Shown: positions 35,075 to 43,405 of the stretch, piece by piece | Layout: each line of letters starts with the position of its first letter | How positions within the stretch are numbered: the stretch's first letter is position 1 | Source: Bombilactobacillus apium | GTDB lineage: Bacteria > Bacillota > Bacilli > Lactobacillales > Lactobacillaceae | Direction: 5' to 3' | Assembly: GCF_013385145.1 (NCBI RefSeq) | Contig: NZ_JABZEC010000004.1 | Location: 62,001-126,000 of the forward strand | DNA: 64,000 nucleotides | Notes under the pieces: generated by a model | The model's input: the letters and a program-made list of their open reading frames with translations, nothing else | Database searches by the model: none | What the model was told of the DNA's origin: nothing | Program-made: the position numbers and the translations under genes

Positions 35075-37093
35075 TTATTGTTTAATATCTTCCACTTTTT
35101 GTTGCGTAATTGCAATCAATTCTTTTTTCGCTGCCGAAACTGTCGTTTGCTTCAACTGGGTCGCCGCGTTTGACAAGTGACCCCCGCCACCCATCTCTTC
35201 CATAATTACTTGGACGTTAAAATCACCTAAACTCCGTGCAGAGATAGCAACCACATCATCATCACGTTTGGTTAAGACAAAGCCGGCCTGAATATTCGAG
35301 AGCGATAAAAGTGTATCTGCCGCTTGAGCGGCAATCACTGAATCATAGCTTTGATCATCTTCTCCCGCACAAACTGCCACGTGGGGAGTAATCATTTCAA
35401 TCGTCGAAATGAGGTGACTTTGTTGAATATAAGCGGTCACATCTTCCTTCAGTAAATTCTGAATCATAGTCCCATCGGCGCCCAAAGAACGCAGATAACT
35501 GGCCGCATCAAAAGTGCGGGTTCCAGCCCGCAAAGTAAAGGACTTCGTATCCAAAGAAATTCCGGCTAATAAAGCCGTGGCTTCTAACTTCGACAGTGAC
35601 TGCTTACTCTTGGGTTGATACTCAATCATTTCTGTAACTAATTCACTGGCCGAAGAAGCATACGGTTCAATATAAACCAAAATCGGATTAGCGGGAAATT
35701 CTTCTCCCCGACGGTGATGATCAATAATGATCGTTTGTTTAGCCAATTTTTGAAATAATTCCGGACTCATTGACAAAGATGGCTTAGAAACATCGACCAT
35801 GATTAGAAGTGAGTTCTTTTCAACGGTTTCGACAGCCTTCTTTGGTGAAATTAAGTCGTCTTTTAAAGTTGGATCTTGGTCAATCAGGGTCAATAAACGA
35901 GCAATATCAGTATGGACTTCCGTTTGATCAATGACAATTTGGCATTTTTTGTCATTCATTTGCGCAATACGATGAATCCCCAAACAAGCTCCCAAGGAAT
36001 CCATATCTGGCCGATCATGTCCCATAACATACAGGTGATCGGCTTGATCAAAGAGATCGCGCAAAGCCTGACTAATCATCCGCGCCCGCACTCGGGTTCG
36101 TTTCTCCATGGGATTAGTATTTCCCCCATAAAAGCTCGCCGGTTCTTCGCCCTTGCGGACGACAACCTGATCACCACCACGACCGAGCGCCAAATCCAAA
36201 TTCTTTTGAGCTTCTTCAGCCACTTGCGCCAAATTATCATGTCCGTAAGCTAAACCAATACTGAGAGTCAAAGGATAGTTTTGTTGCGAAGTTCCCTTGC
36301 GAATTTGATCTAAAATGCCAAAACTATTTTCTTCCAGTTGTTGCAAGGACCGGGCATAAGCCACGACAATGAAGCGGTCCTTACTAATCCTTTTCAAGAA
36401 CATTGCATTATTATTCGCCCAATCTGTCAATTGATTAGTCACATAATTATCGAGATTGGACTGTTCCCGATCGGCCATTGTCTGCGTAATTTCATCATAG
36501 TTATCTAAAAAGATTTGCCCCAGAGCAATCTTCTCCGATTCATACTTTTGCTGCAATTGAACCAAATCAGTGATATTTAATAAGTAGATAATCCGCAGAT
36601 CTCGCTGGACAAAAGCCCGGAATTGGGCACTTTCCAATTGAATCACCTGGGACTGTGCTTTAGATTCCGAGGAGCTGATAACCAATTGTTCTAGCTTAGG
36701 ATTCAATTGCGACATCGTTAAGCCCAAGATTTCCCGATCGCCAAAATGGCGCTGCAGGCGGGGATTGATCCATTCAATCTTATGTTTCTTATCCGCACTA
36801 TATAGCAAAATTCCCATCGGCAATTTAATTAAAGCCTCTTGTTGGCCGCGATTTTCGCGGAAGGACAAATCATAAAGGTGTTGGTTGGCCTGCTTTAAAA
36901 GATCATTGAGTAAATAAGCACTCAACAAAACCAGCAAAACAATAATACTTAAACTAAAGATGAGGTCTTCTGGTCGATCCAAGAATTGGACCAAGATTAA
37001 AGCCACCAGCAATACTAACAATCCAGCGGAGCCCAGTTTAGCCGCTGAACTCAAAGCTAAAAGGTTCTGATTCGTTAATTTTTTTTTGCTCAT
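35075..37093 (-). CDS. gdpP: Cyclic-di-AMP phosphodiesterase GdpP (YybT)
   Basis: A 672-residue membrane-bound enzyme that hydrolyses c-di-AMP. Two helices (about 18-35 and 39-62) are followed by a PAS-like domain (about 85-170), a degenerate GGDEF domain (about 175-310, lacking GGDEF itself), and the catalytic DHH/DHHA1 module. Metal ligands lie in GHDRPDMDSLGA and IDHHRRGEEF, and GGGGHLSNAATQ closes the DHHA1 part. It lies upstream of rplI as in most Firmicutes. Confidence 0.97.
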   Translation of the reverse strand: MSKKKLTNQNLLALSSAAKLGSAGLLVLLVALILVQFLDRPEDLIFSLSIIVLLVLLSAYLLNDLLKQANQHLYDLSFRENRGQQEALIKLPMGILLYSADKKHKIEWINPRLQRHFGDREILGLTMSQLNPKLEQLVISSSESKAQSQVIQLESAQFRAFVQRDLRIIYLLNITDLVQLQQKYESEKIALGQIFLDNYDEITQTMADREQSNLDNYVTNQLTDWANNNAMFLKRISKDRFIVVAYARSLQQLEENSFGILDQIRKGTSQQNYPLTLSIGLAYGHDNLAQVAEEAQKNLDLALGRGGDQVVVRKGEEPASFYGGNTNPMEKRTRVRARMISQALRDLFDQADHLYVMGHDRPDMDSLGACLGIHRIAQMNDKKCQIVIDQTEVHTDIARLLTLIDQDPTLKDDLISPKKAVETVEKNSLLIMVDVSKPSLSMSPELFQKLAKQTIIIDHHRRGEEFPANPILVYIEPYASSASELVTEMIEYQPKSKQSLSKLEATALLAGISLDTKSFTLRAGTRTFDAASYLRSLGADGTMIQNLLKEDVTAYIQQSHLISTIEMITPHVAVCAGEDDQSYDSVIAAQAADTLLSLSNIQAGFVLTKRDDDVVAISARSLGDFNVQVIMEEMGGGGHLSNAATQLKQTTVSAAKKELIAITQQKVEDIKQ

Positions 37094-37377
37094 ATGTTCC
37101 TCTTTACTTAGAATATAATTAGCTTTATTTTATCATATTTCCTCCCGTTAATTGATTTCCAAATAAACTCTCCCCCAAAGCTTGCCCCCTCAAAGTTTTT
37201 AACTCTATGTAATGGATCTGGGAATTTATGGATTCCTTTATCTTAACTAAGCCAAAAAGAACTGATTCTTTTAAATTGTGTGCGAACCTCGCTCTTAATG
37301 GTGAATTAAATTAATGAAGCTCTCATTTATCAGCTAGCAACTGAATTTTTTTAGTTCAGACTTAATTAGGAACTTTG

Positions 37378-37600
37378 GTTGCTTGATCAGTCGTTACTCC
37401 GGGCACTAAATCAAAATAATGCTAAGGATAAATCACTGGGAACATTTTGTCACCCAATTCAACGTAATTCAAATTGGGATGTTGGAAATCACAATTAATT
37501 TTGCTAATTCCAATAATCAAAAAATCAAAATCGTAATTATGTTGGAGAAAGTCCGGAATTGAATCTGCTTTCTTTCAGCAATTTAAACTTACCACCTACT
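37378..37600 (-). pseudogene. Unidentified coding-like remnant
   Basis: On the minus strand one frame reads IPDFLQHNYDFDFLIIGISK, continues to ELGDKMFPVIYP, meets a TAG at about 37423, and resumes HYFDLVPGVTTDQATKVPN before a TAA. The composition looks like real protein and loosely recalls a LysR substrate-binding domain, but I cannot name it. It has no start or ribosome binding site and lies in the 580-base gap between gdpP and rpsR. Confidence 0.35.
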
Positions 37601-37630
37601 AGATCAATATTAACCCTTGACTAAAGGTAG

Positions 37631-37670
37631 AAAAAAAGAATCCGAACAAGCCAAGGACTGTTCGGATTCT
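37631..37670 (-). terminator. Terminator of the rpsF-ssb-rpsR operon
   Basis: AGAATCCGAACA (37637-37648) and TGTTCGGATTCT (37659-37670) pair perfectly, with seven T residues following on the minus strand. Confidence 0.92.
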
Positions 37671-37680
37671 CTTCTACTAA

Positions 37681-37917
37681 TTAATCTTCAGCAACAAATG
37701 GTAACAATCCCATTACTCGGGAACGTTTAATCGCAATTGTTAGACGACGTTGGTTCTTAGCGCTGGTTCCGGTTACTCGACGTGGTAAAATCTTACCCCG
37801 TTCGGAAATAAACCGTTTCAGCAAATCAACATCTTTATAATCAATATATTCAATATGGTTAGCGGCGATGAAGTCAACCTTCCGGCGACGACGGCCACCA
37901 CGACGTTGTTGTGCCAT
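37681..37917 (-). CDS. rpsR: 30S ribosomal protein S18
   Basis: A 78-residue basic protein with the S18 core [19 protein letters not shown] and [18 protein letters not shown]. It binds S6 on the small subunit. It is the last gene of the rpsF-ssb-rpsR operon and is followed by the terminator. Confidence 0.98.
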   Translation of the reverse strand: MAQQRRGGRRRRKVDFIAANHIEYIDYKDVDLLKRFISERGKILPRRVTGTSAKNQRRLTIAIKRSRVMGLLPFVAED

Positions 37918-37966
37918 GTTTAGTTTCTCCCTTCATTCTTAAAGTAAGAATTCTTAAATTAAACCC

Positions 37967-38464
37967 TTAAAATGGTAAATCATCATCTGAAATATCAATT
38001 GATCGCGCGTTGTCCGCAAACGGATCCGCTGGCGCACTATTGTTATTAGTGTTCGTCGGAGCCGCCGGCTTACTTTGACCACCAAAATTATTGGCGGCAG
38101 GATTCGGATTATTGTTATTCATAGAATTATTTTGATTATTAGCGGATTTCGGTTCCAGTAAGGCAAAGTTTTCCACGACAATTTCTGTCACGTAAACTCT
38201 TTGTCCCTGTTGGTTTTCGTAATTTCGGGTCTGAATCCGTCCATCAATGCCAACCAAGGAACCCTTGTGCGTAAAATTAGCGAAGTTTTCCGCCGCTTTA
38301 CGCCAAATCACACAATTAATAAAATCAGCGTCTCGATCACCGTTAGCGTTAGTAAACGAACGATCAACAGCCAAGGTAAAACTAGCAACAGCAGTTCCAC
38401 TAGACGTGTAGCGTAAATCAATATCACGCGTCAAACGTCCAACTAAGACACTTCTATTAATCAT
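37967..38464 (-). CDS. ssb: Single-stranded DNA-binding protein
   Basis: A 165-residue protein with an OB fold ([37 protein letters not shown]), a disordered Asn/Pro-rich linker (about 110-150) and the acidic protein-interaction tip ISDDDLPF. It is between rpsF and rpsR as usual. Confidence 0.98.
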   Translation of the reverse strand: MINRSVLVGRLTRDIDLRYTSSGTAVASFTLAVDRSFTNANGDRDADFINCVIWRKAAENFANFTHKGSLVGIDGRIQTRNYENQQGQRVYVTEIVVENFALLEPKSANNQNNSMNNNNPNPAANNFGGQSKPAAPTNTNNNSAPADPFADNARSIDISDDDLPF

Positions 38465-38485
38465 AATTCCGATCTCCCTTTAAAA

Positions 38486-38501
38486 TGTTTCACATGAAAC
38501 A
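38486..38501. promoter_or_regulatory. parS-like site with one mismatch
   Basis: TGTTTCACATGAAACA differs from the ParB/Spo0J consensus TGTTNCACGTGAAACA at one central base. It lies between rpsF and ssb. With the two perfect sites at 41382 and 42355 it probably belongs to the origin-proximal parS set. Confidence 0.6.
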
Positions 38502-38502
38502 A

Positions 38503-38799
38503 TTATTTATCGCGCTTGATAATCATGTGACGAATAATGCCATCTTCGAATTTTGCTAACCGGTCAAATTCGTCGATTGCTTCCCGATTATCGGAATTAA
38601 CGTTCACAATGTGGTAAGTACCTTCATTGTAACCTCCGATTTCGTATGCGAAACGACGTTTTTGCCAGTCTTTAGAATCAAGCACTTCAGCACCATTATC
38701 TTTAAGAATTTGGTCGAAACGTTCGATCAAACTTTTCTTAGCATCTTCTGCTAAATCAGGTTTGATAATATAAGTGATTTCGTAATGTGTTTGAGCCAT
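38503..38799 (-). CDS. rpsF: 30S ribosomal protein S6
   Basis: A 98-residue protein with the S6 fold marks [22 protein letters not shown] and GTYHIVNV. The start is behind AAAGGAGGTGAG. In related bacteria gyrA lies directly upstream; here the next gene upstream is a decayed DUF1700 gene, because about 23.7 kb has been placed between them. Confidence 0.98.
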   Translation of the reverse strand: MAQTHYEITYIIKPDLAEDAKKSLIERFDQILKDNGAEVLDSKDWQKRRFAYEIGGYNEGTYHIVNVNSDNREAIDEFDRLAKFEDGIIRHMIIKRDK

Positions 38800-38884
38800 G
38801 ACTGCTCACCTCCTTTTGGACTAATGGGAAATACTCGCTGGTACTTCCAAGGAGTACGGGCCTCAATTGAGGCTATACCCACAG
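38800..38884 (-). promoter_or_regulatory. Structured 5' leader of rpsF
   Basis: The roughly 85-base leader holds two hairpins on the minus strand, GCCTCAATTGAGGC and GTACTCCTTGGAAGTAC, just before the ribosome binding site. In many bacteria an rpsF leader binds the S6:S18 complex to regulate the operon. The position and a CCG between the hairpins agree, but I could not match the full motif. Confidence 0.45.
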
Positions 38885-38890
38885 ATTTAC

Positions 38891-38919
38891 ATTATATCAT
38901 CTTTAGCTTTGATTTCCAA
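38891..38919 (-). promoter_or_regulatory. Promoter of rpsF-ssb-rpsR
   Basis: On the minus strand TTGGAA (38914-38919) and TATAAT (38891-38896) are 17 bases apart, with TG two bases before the -10. An own promoter is needed here because gyrA is no longer next door. Confidence 0.7.
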
Positions 38920-39226
38920 TCAAAAACTAAAACTATCTTACGCTCTGTCTTCAAATTACCCGCCAGAAATTATTTTTACCGAAAAAACAAAATACTTTTT
39001 AAAAAGACCAGCTGATGTTTTCGTAATCATTCAAATCTTTCAGCAGGTCTAGGAAACTGACTTCCAAAGAATTGGCCACCTGTGAGCAACAAAGCCCCCT
39101 CAGTAAAACTAGCAAGAAGCCAATTATCAGCCAACGCCAACTAAATTTTTTAATCCTATTGTTTGCGTCCTCCGTTAACTCTAAAACTTCTAATGTAATT
39201 GTAGAAATTTTTCAGCTGCTGCCAGC

Positions 39227-39700
39227 CTACCAAAAGTAATTGCCAGAAGATAAGCGCCAGTCCCAAAAGAATAGCGACTGAACCAAGTTGCCACAAGAAG
39301 TAGCCCCCCCAAAATGCCACCAAATGCTGGAACTAATTACTAAGAACCAGATTCCTGAGAAACCAAAGGCTAAGCTACAAGCCAACGCAGAAAAAATTAC
39401 TGAAGCAAAAACAATTAAATGTCCCAGTAAGAGCGGCCCCCAGAGAGGTAGTCCCAATAAAATAAGCATCCAACTAAAAGGATTAGCTCTTTTTACTTTC
39501 ACTTCTTTATTTTCACTAGCAATAGTTGCCACAATCTCCGGAATACTTCCAATTTGTTCCAGTGCTTGAACTTCACTAGCTCCATGATCAATCAAATCGT
39601 CTAAATATTCTTCATAATAACTCAAATATTGTTAGGGCTAGCGGACACCTGTCTCTTGTAATTGAGACCTTAATTCTCGTAAAAATTCAGCTTTTGTCAT
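39227..39700 (-). pseudogene. DUF1700/HAAS-domain membrane protein, nonsense-mutated
   Basis: The frame starts at ATG 39700 (MTKAEFLRELRSQLQETGVR), meets TAG at codon 21 (39638-39640) and TAA at codon 23 (39632-39634), and continues in the same frame with YYEEYLDDLIDHGASEVQAL and three membrane helices to 39227. DUF1700 proteins are co-encoded with PadR regulators, and here the start overlaps the end of a PadR gene by 14 bases. The C-terminus (GNLVQSLFFWDWRLSS) also looks out of frame. The gene is broken. Confidence 0.8.
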
Positions 39701-39956
39701 CGACTGCTCCTTCCTGGATAAAGTGGACGATAGCTTCTACCGAATCCCAATCAGCGATGAATTGCGTGATTTTATCTTCTCCAATGGCCGTAATCCGATA
39801 ATACTTACGAACGTGACTATGATAAATCTGCTTTTTAACTGTTATCGCCCCTTGGGCTAACAAACGTTTCAAGATGGTATAGAGTGTTGACTCGGAACGC
39901 TGTAACTGCGCCAAAACACAAACATCTAACAATCCTTTTTTCAATTGGGGGTTCAT
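39687..39956 (-). pseudogene. PadR-family regulator with internal deletion
   Basis: The 89-residue product starts NPQLKKGLLDVCVLAQLQ and continues directly with RSESTLYTILKRLL. Normal PadR proteins have about 20 more residues at this junction, including the conserved YGYEL and the recognition helix start. The winged helix is therefore probably non-functional. The following DUF1700 gene carries two stops, so the pair seems to be decaying together. Confidence 0.7.
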
Positions 39957-40096
39957 AACTTACCTCCTTATGCATGATACTATGTATAAAAAAGTAAAGA
40001 ACTTCCTGATACAATTCCTCTCTAGCTCAACAAAAAGCAAAATCTCAAAAAAAATAGAATATCGGTAATCTTTTACAAATATTCAGGATTAGCCAC

Positions 40097-40576
40097 TTAG
40101 ACAGGAGATTGTTGATAAAAAGTGATTTTTTGGTTGTTTAAATGCGCAATTAGACTCTGATAGCTCAAGATGACGGTTTCGGTATTAGTTCCTGCGTGCA
40201 TGCCTAATTTCGGCTGGTCAAACAAATGATTACTAATCAGAACCTTTACGGGAGAAGCGGTGGCCAGAATTAAAGGACTGACCTTTCCTGGAACAGTCTG
40301 CATTATTCTTTGTAACTCTTCAGAGCTCGCAAATTTCAGCTGACTACGACTAGTGGCCAGTAAGTTAGCCAATTTACCAAACTTCAATTTCTCTTCCGGC
40401 CCACAGAGTATTAAATAGTAAGCGTTTGTCCGCTGATCATGTAAAAGTAAACTTTTGACAAGCAGACAATCTAGAGCAAGGTTGGCCGCATCCTGCATCT
40501 GCCAAACCGGGGCATGACGGCGAATTTCATAAGGTAATTGCTCATTAACTAACCGCTGAAGATAAATATTAGGCAT
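40097..40576 (-). CDS. YbaK/prolyl-tRNA deacylase-like editing domain protein
   Basis: A 159-residue protein of the YbaK/ProX fold. The catalytic-type Lys lies in DCLLVKSLLL (about residue 41), a conserved Gly-Lys pair in VPGKVSPLIL, and GMHAGTNTETVILSY matches the substrate-site segment. Free-standing proteins of this kind remove mischarged amino acids from tRNA-Pro. It stands alone. Confidence 0.85.
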   Translation of the reverse strand: MPNIYLQRLVNEQLPYEIRRHAPVWQMQDAANLALDCLLVKSLLLHDQRTNAYYLILCGPEEKLKFGKLANLLATSRSQLKFASSEELQRIMQTVPGKVSPLILATASPVKVLISNHLFDQPKLGMHAGTNTETVILSYQSLIAHLNNQKITFYQQSPV

Positions 40577-40751
40577 GATTTTATTTCCTTTCTCAAAGAT
40601 CCTGTTAATTCAGAGAGTATTAATTACTGCTGGAGAGTAATTTTAACAGTCTATAGATTAGCTTAGATCACCATTTTTTATAGATATTCGACCTAAATAA
40701 GTTAATCAAATCCCATTTTCCCTTTGATAATCATGGTCTTAATTGCCTCCC

Positions 40752-41204
40752 CTACTCCAATGGTGTTCGAACCGTATCCACATGCGGAATTCCATCTTCC
40801 AAATATACTGCTGACACAGCTTGAAAACCAAATTCAGCATAAAAATCGCGTAAATAATTTTGGGCTTGAATTTTAATTGCCTGCTGTGGATAACGCTCTT
40901 TAATTGCCGCTAAAGTAGCCTTTATTAGCTGGGTTCCCAACTGTTGATGCTGATATTTATCTACTACCAGCACCCGACCAAAGCTAATAAAGTTTGGCTC
41001 ATCATGAGCAACGATCCGGGCGTAAACTACTAACTGCTGATTCTGCCGTAATTGAACATACCAAGCGGTAAAGTCTTTGGCATCCATCTCTTGATAGGTA
41101 CATTTTTGTTCTACCACAAAGACTTTTGTTCGCGCGGCTAAAATTTCCACTAAAATTGTTGGTTTAAGGTACTTGATTAATTGCACAGTAACTATTGTTT
41201 CCAT
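40752..41204 (-). CDS. GNAT-family N-acetyltransferase, ElaA-like
   Basis: A 150-residue acyl-CoA N-acyltransferase. The ElaA pattern is clear: VFVVEQKCTYQEMDAKD, ISFGRVLVVDKYQHQQLGTQL (acetyl-CoA loop) and FYAEFGFQAVSAVYLEDGIPH. The ATG at 41204 lies eight bases after GGAG and is preferred to the one at 41216. The substrate is unknown. Confidence 0.88.
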   Translation of the reverse strand: METIVTVQLIKYLKPTILVEILAARTKVFVVEQKCTYQEMDAKDFTAWYVQLRQNQQLVVYARIVAHDEPNFISFGRVLVVDKYQHQQLGTQLIKATLAAIKERYPQQAIKIQAQNYLRDFYAEFGFQAVSAVYLEDGIPHVDTVRTPLE

Positions 41205-41221
41205 ATTTTTCTCCATAATTA

Positions 41222-41284
41222 TTAAAAAAGCAGCAAACTCTCTCCTTATCGTAAACGACGCCCTAATGGAGAAAGCCTGCTGCT
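41222..41284 (-). terminator. Long hairpin terminator before the ElaA-like gene
   Basis: AGCAGCAAACTCTCTCC (41228-41244) pairs with GGAGAAAGCCTGCTGCT (41266-41282) with mismatches; TTTTTTAAT follows on the minus strand. It can end transcripts from the nudC side, or act as an attenuator for the ElaA-like gene that starts 18 bases on. Confidence 0.65.
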
Positions 41285-41381
41285 AGATGGTAATGATTAC
41301 TAACAACATTTAATTGATTTCAATGTGCTCTAACTTCGAAGCTAAAACAAGGAAAGAGAGCTATCAAACTCACTGTAGATT

Positions 41382-41397
41382 TGTTTCACGTGAAACA
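41382..41397. promoter_or_regulatory. parS site (ParB/Spo0J binding)
   Basis: TGTTTCACGTGAAACA is a perfect 16-base palindrome and an exact match to the bacterial parS consensus. It is intergenic, between the ElaA-like gene and the nudC pseudogene. Confidence 0.92.
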
Positions 41398-41485
41398 ATT
41401 TTTTGACAAGATTTAGAAGTTGCGATTATTTTGATTCAAAAGTGGAACTACTTTTCTTAAAAAACTTCCGCACTCGCTTTTTAGT

Positions 41486-42310
41486 TTAAAATTTATGGTT
41501 GCGAAAAGCTTCAATCATCGTCCAAGTCAGACTAAGTGGCTGATCATCATGTGGAATTTTGTCTCGCTCAAACCAACGAGCTTCAGAAAGTTCATCGGTT
41601 TCAAGTTTAATCGGTAAATCTTCATCTAATTTAGCTGTGAATCCGACCAATAAAGAATGCGCAAAGGGCCAAGGTTGGCTGCTATAATATTGAATATCGT
41701 GAATAGAAAGTCCTACTTCTTCAAAAACTTCTCTTTTAAGAGTCTTTTCCAAGGTTTCTCCGATTTCAACGTAGCCGGAAAGCAACGCGTACTTTTGATA
41801 ACCGGTGAGAAACTTCGTCAGTAAAATTTTTTCTCCATTCGTAATTGCTACAATAATTGCTGGAGTAATTTCAGGATAAATCTTTTCTTGACAATCCATA
41901 CATACCAAGGCCCGCTCGACAGTATATTGTACCAAGGGCTTGCCGCAAATCCCACAAAAGCGGTGCGCATTATACCACCAGCCAAGATGTGTTGCCGTGG
42001 CACTAGCAAAACTAAGCCACTGGGGTTGCACGCCCCGCAAGACCTAGGTTGCTTCAAAATGGTAAGCATTATTTTCTTTTACGGGAGCCATTACTAGAAA
42101 AAAGGAACGATCATCAACCGATAATAGGTAACGGTAGTCAGTCCACGGAAAATTCCATTCTTGATCAACAAATTCAAAGCTTGGTAATAGTTTAGAGTTT
42201 GATAAAAGCACTTTATTTGAACGACAAATTACTATAAAGTCGCCTTTCTTCGGTTTCCTTAATCTATGATCCTGATTATCTAAAACTTTTGGCTAAATAT
42301 CTCGTAACAT
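41486..42310 (-). pseudogene. NADH pyrophosphatase (NudC-like), two amber codons
   Basis: One continuous frame of 275 codons from ATG 42310 encodes a NudC-like protein but contains TAG at codon 6 (42293-42295) and at codon 89 (42044-42046). Recognisable parts are the N-terminal domain (KPKKGDFIVICRSNKVLLS), the zinc ribbon CGICGKPL with CMDCQEKIYP, and the Nudix box (GYVEIGETLEKTLKREVFEEVG). A shortened product from 42040 would keep ribbon and Nudix box but lose the N-terminal domain and has no good ribosome binding site. Confidence 0.82.
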
Positions 42311-42354
42311 GCTACTGGCCACCTTCTTAAATTAACTCCCCCCCAAATCAGTTG

Positions 42355-42370
42355 TGTTTCACGTGAAACA
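42355..42370. promoter_or_regulatory. parS site (ParB/Spo0J binding)
   Basis: A second exact TGTTTCACGTGAAACA palindrome, 973 bases from the first, just upstream of the nudC pseudogene start. Confidence 0.92.
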
Positions 42371-42389
42371 ATTTTATTTTTGAAGTCTA

Positions 42390-42586
42390 GAATGCTTTAG
42401 CTGCTACTTTTGTTTTCGAGCTTGTAAACGAGCATTAATCCTTGGGGCATCTAGGTACCACCAAAAAACTGTGCTCCCAGCAAGGGGGATGCAGTTCTTT
42501 TTGACTATCGTCCTTTAAATAGATGGCAGGTGGGCTATATCTAGTTCGGCCAGATGAAGTCGCTTGATTCATCAATCCTAAAAAAT
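42390..42586 (-). pseudogene. Unidentified frameshifted remnant
   Basis: The minus strand reads LMNQATSSGRTRYSPPAIYL then KDDSQKELHPPCWEHSF, and after a frame change WWYLDAPRINARLQARKQK and a stop. The text looks protein-like and was probably coding before a one-base shift in a T run near 42465. I recognise no family. It lies directly after the truncated fic frame. Confidence 0.35.
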
Positions 42587-43170
42587 TTAGATCCAAAATA
42601 ATTTTAAAATTATTTTCAAATTATAATCAGCACAAAGTTCCTGAATCAATTGTGGGGTTAAATATGCTGCTGGTGGTTGAAAACAAACTTCTTGTCTACC
42701 ACCTGCATATTCGATAATGATTGGATTGTCAGAATCTTTAAATTGGCCACCCCAAGTACTGCTGGTGTAACTAAACAAACGTTTATGTAGCGTTAAAATT
42801 GAGCTACTACTAATCGGAATATAGATATATCGTGCATGAACTAAAGCTAATACATCCCGGTAACCCGCAATTTCTGCCTCACTACGATTACGCGGCTTGG
42901 TTTTTTGATGAACCAATTATTTTAAACGAGTGTTACTGGTATAAATTCCCTCAATCCGATTAGAAGCATCGGCACTCTGGACTTTAGCAACATTAAGCAA
43001 GCGATCTAAAGCCTCTTTATAGGTGATCTGTGTAGCTGATAAGCGCCCTTTAAGTTCATAAATTTGGTTTAACTTGTCATTCATTGAAGCAGTTATAGCT
43101 AAATTATTTAAAGATTTATAATCAAATTTTTTCAGGATCAGCTCACTACTTTCGGTATCATTTTATGCCA
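42587..43170 (-). pseudogene. Fic-family protein, truncated and nonsense-mutated
   Basis: From ATG 43170 the frame has TAA at codon 3, then reads NDTESSELILKKFDYKSLNN, ITYKEALDRLLNVAKVQSAD and ASNRIEGIYTSN, meets TAA at about 42915-42917, and continues EAEIAGYRDVLALVHARYIY and WGGQFKDSDNPI before stopping at 42587. The S-x-x-IEG region is the Fic inhibitory-type motif. The catalytic HPFRDGNGR box is missing, so no active AMP-transferase can be made. Confidence 0.78.
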
Positions 43171-43205
43171 TTTGATACCGAAAATCATATAAATGATCCT
43201 GAAAA
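43126..43205. repeat. Nested double inverted repeat over the fic start
   Basis: The outer arms TTTTTCAGGATCA (43127-43139) and TGATCCTGAAAAA (43193-43205) are perfect, and inside them TTTCGGTATCA (43149-43159) and TGATACCGAAA (43172-43182) are also perfect. The two nested palindromes cover the fic pseudogene start, so they may be an operator or a mobile-element scar. Confidence 0.75.
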
Positions 43206-43353
43206 AGTAAATAATATCTCTATTGGCATTACTCAATATCAAGCTAATTAACTTACGGTGTTTGTGAGAAAATAGGTCTGAAAGATTACTACTGAAGATA
43301 TGCTTATGCTGCAAAATAACTCGGCCAATATTCTCCTTCTATCGTATTAAACC

Positions 43354-43391
43354 AAAAATAACGTCCACATTTTTTAGTGGACGTTATTTAT
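43354..43391 (-). terminator. Terminator of the UvrA2-like gene
   Basis: AATAACGTCCAC (43357-43368) and GTGGACGTTATT (43377-43388) pair perfectly, and ATTTTTGG follows on the minus strand. Confidence 0.9.
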
Positions 43392-43405
43392 TAACTACAA
43401 TTAAA

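Noticed and set aside
41222-41480. T-box or other riboswitch before the ElaA-like gene
   Set aside because: No T-box sequence AGGGTGGNACCGCG or specifier arrangement; only a long imperfect terminator hairpin is visible.
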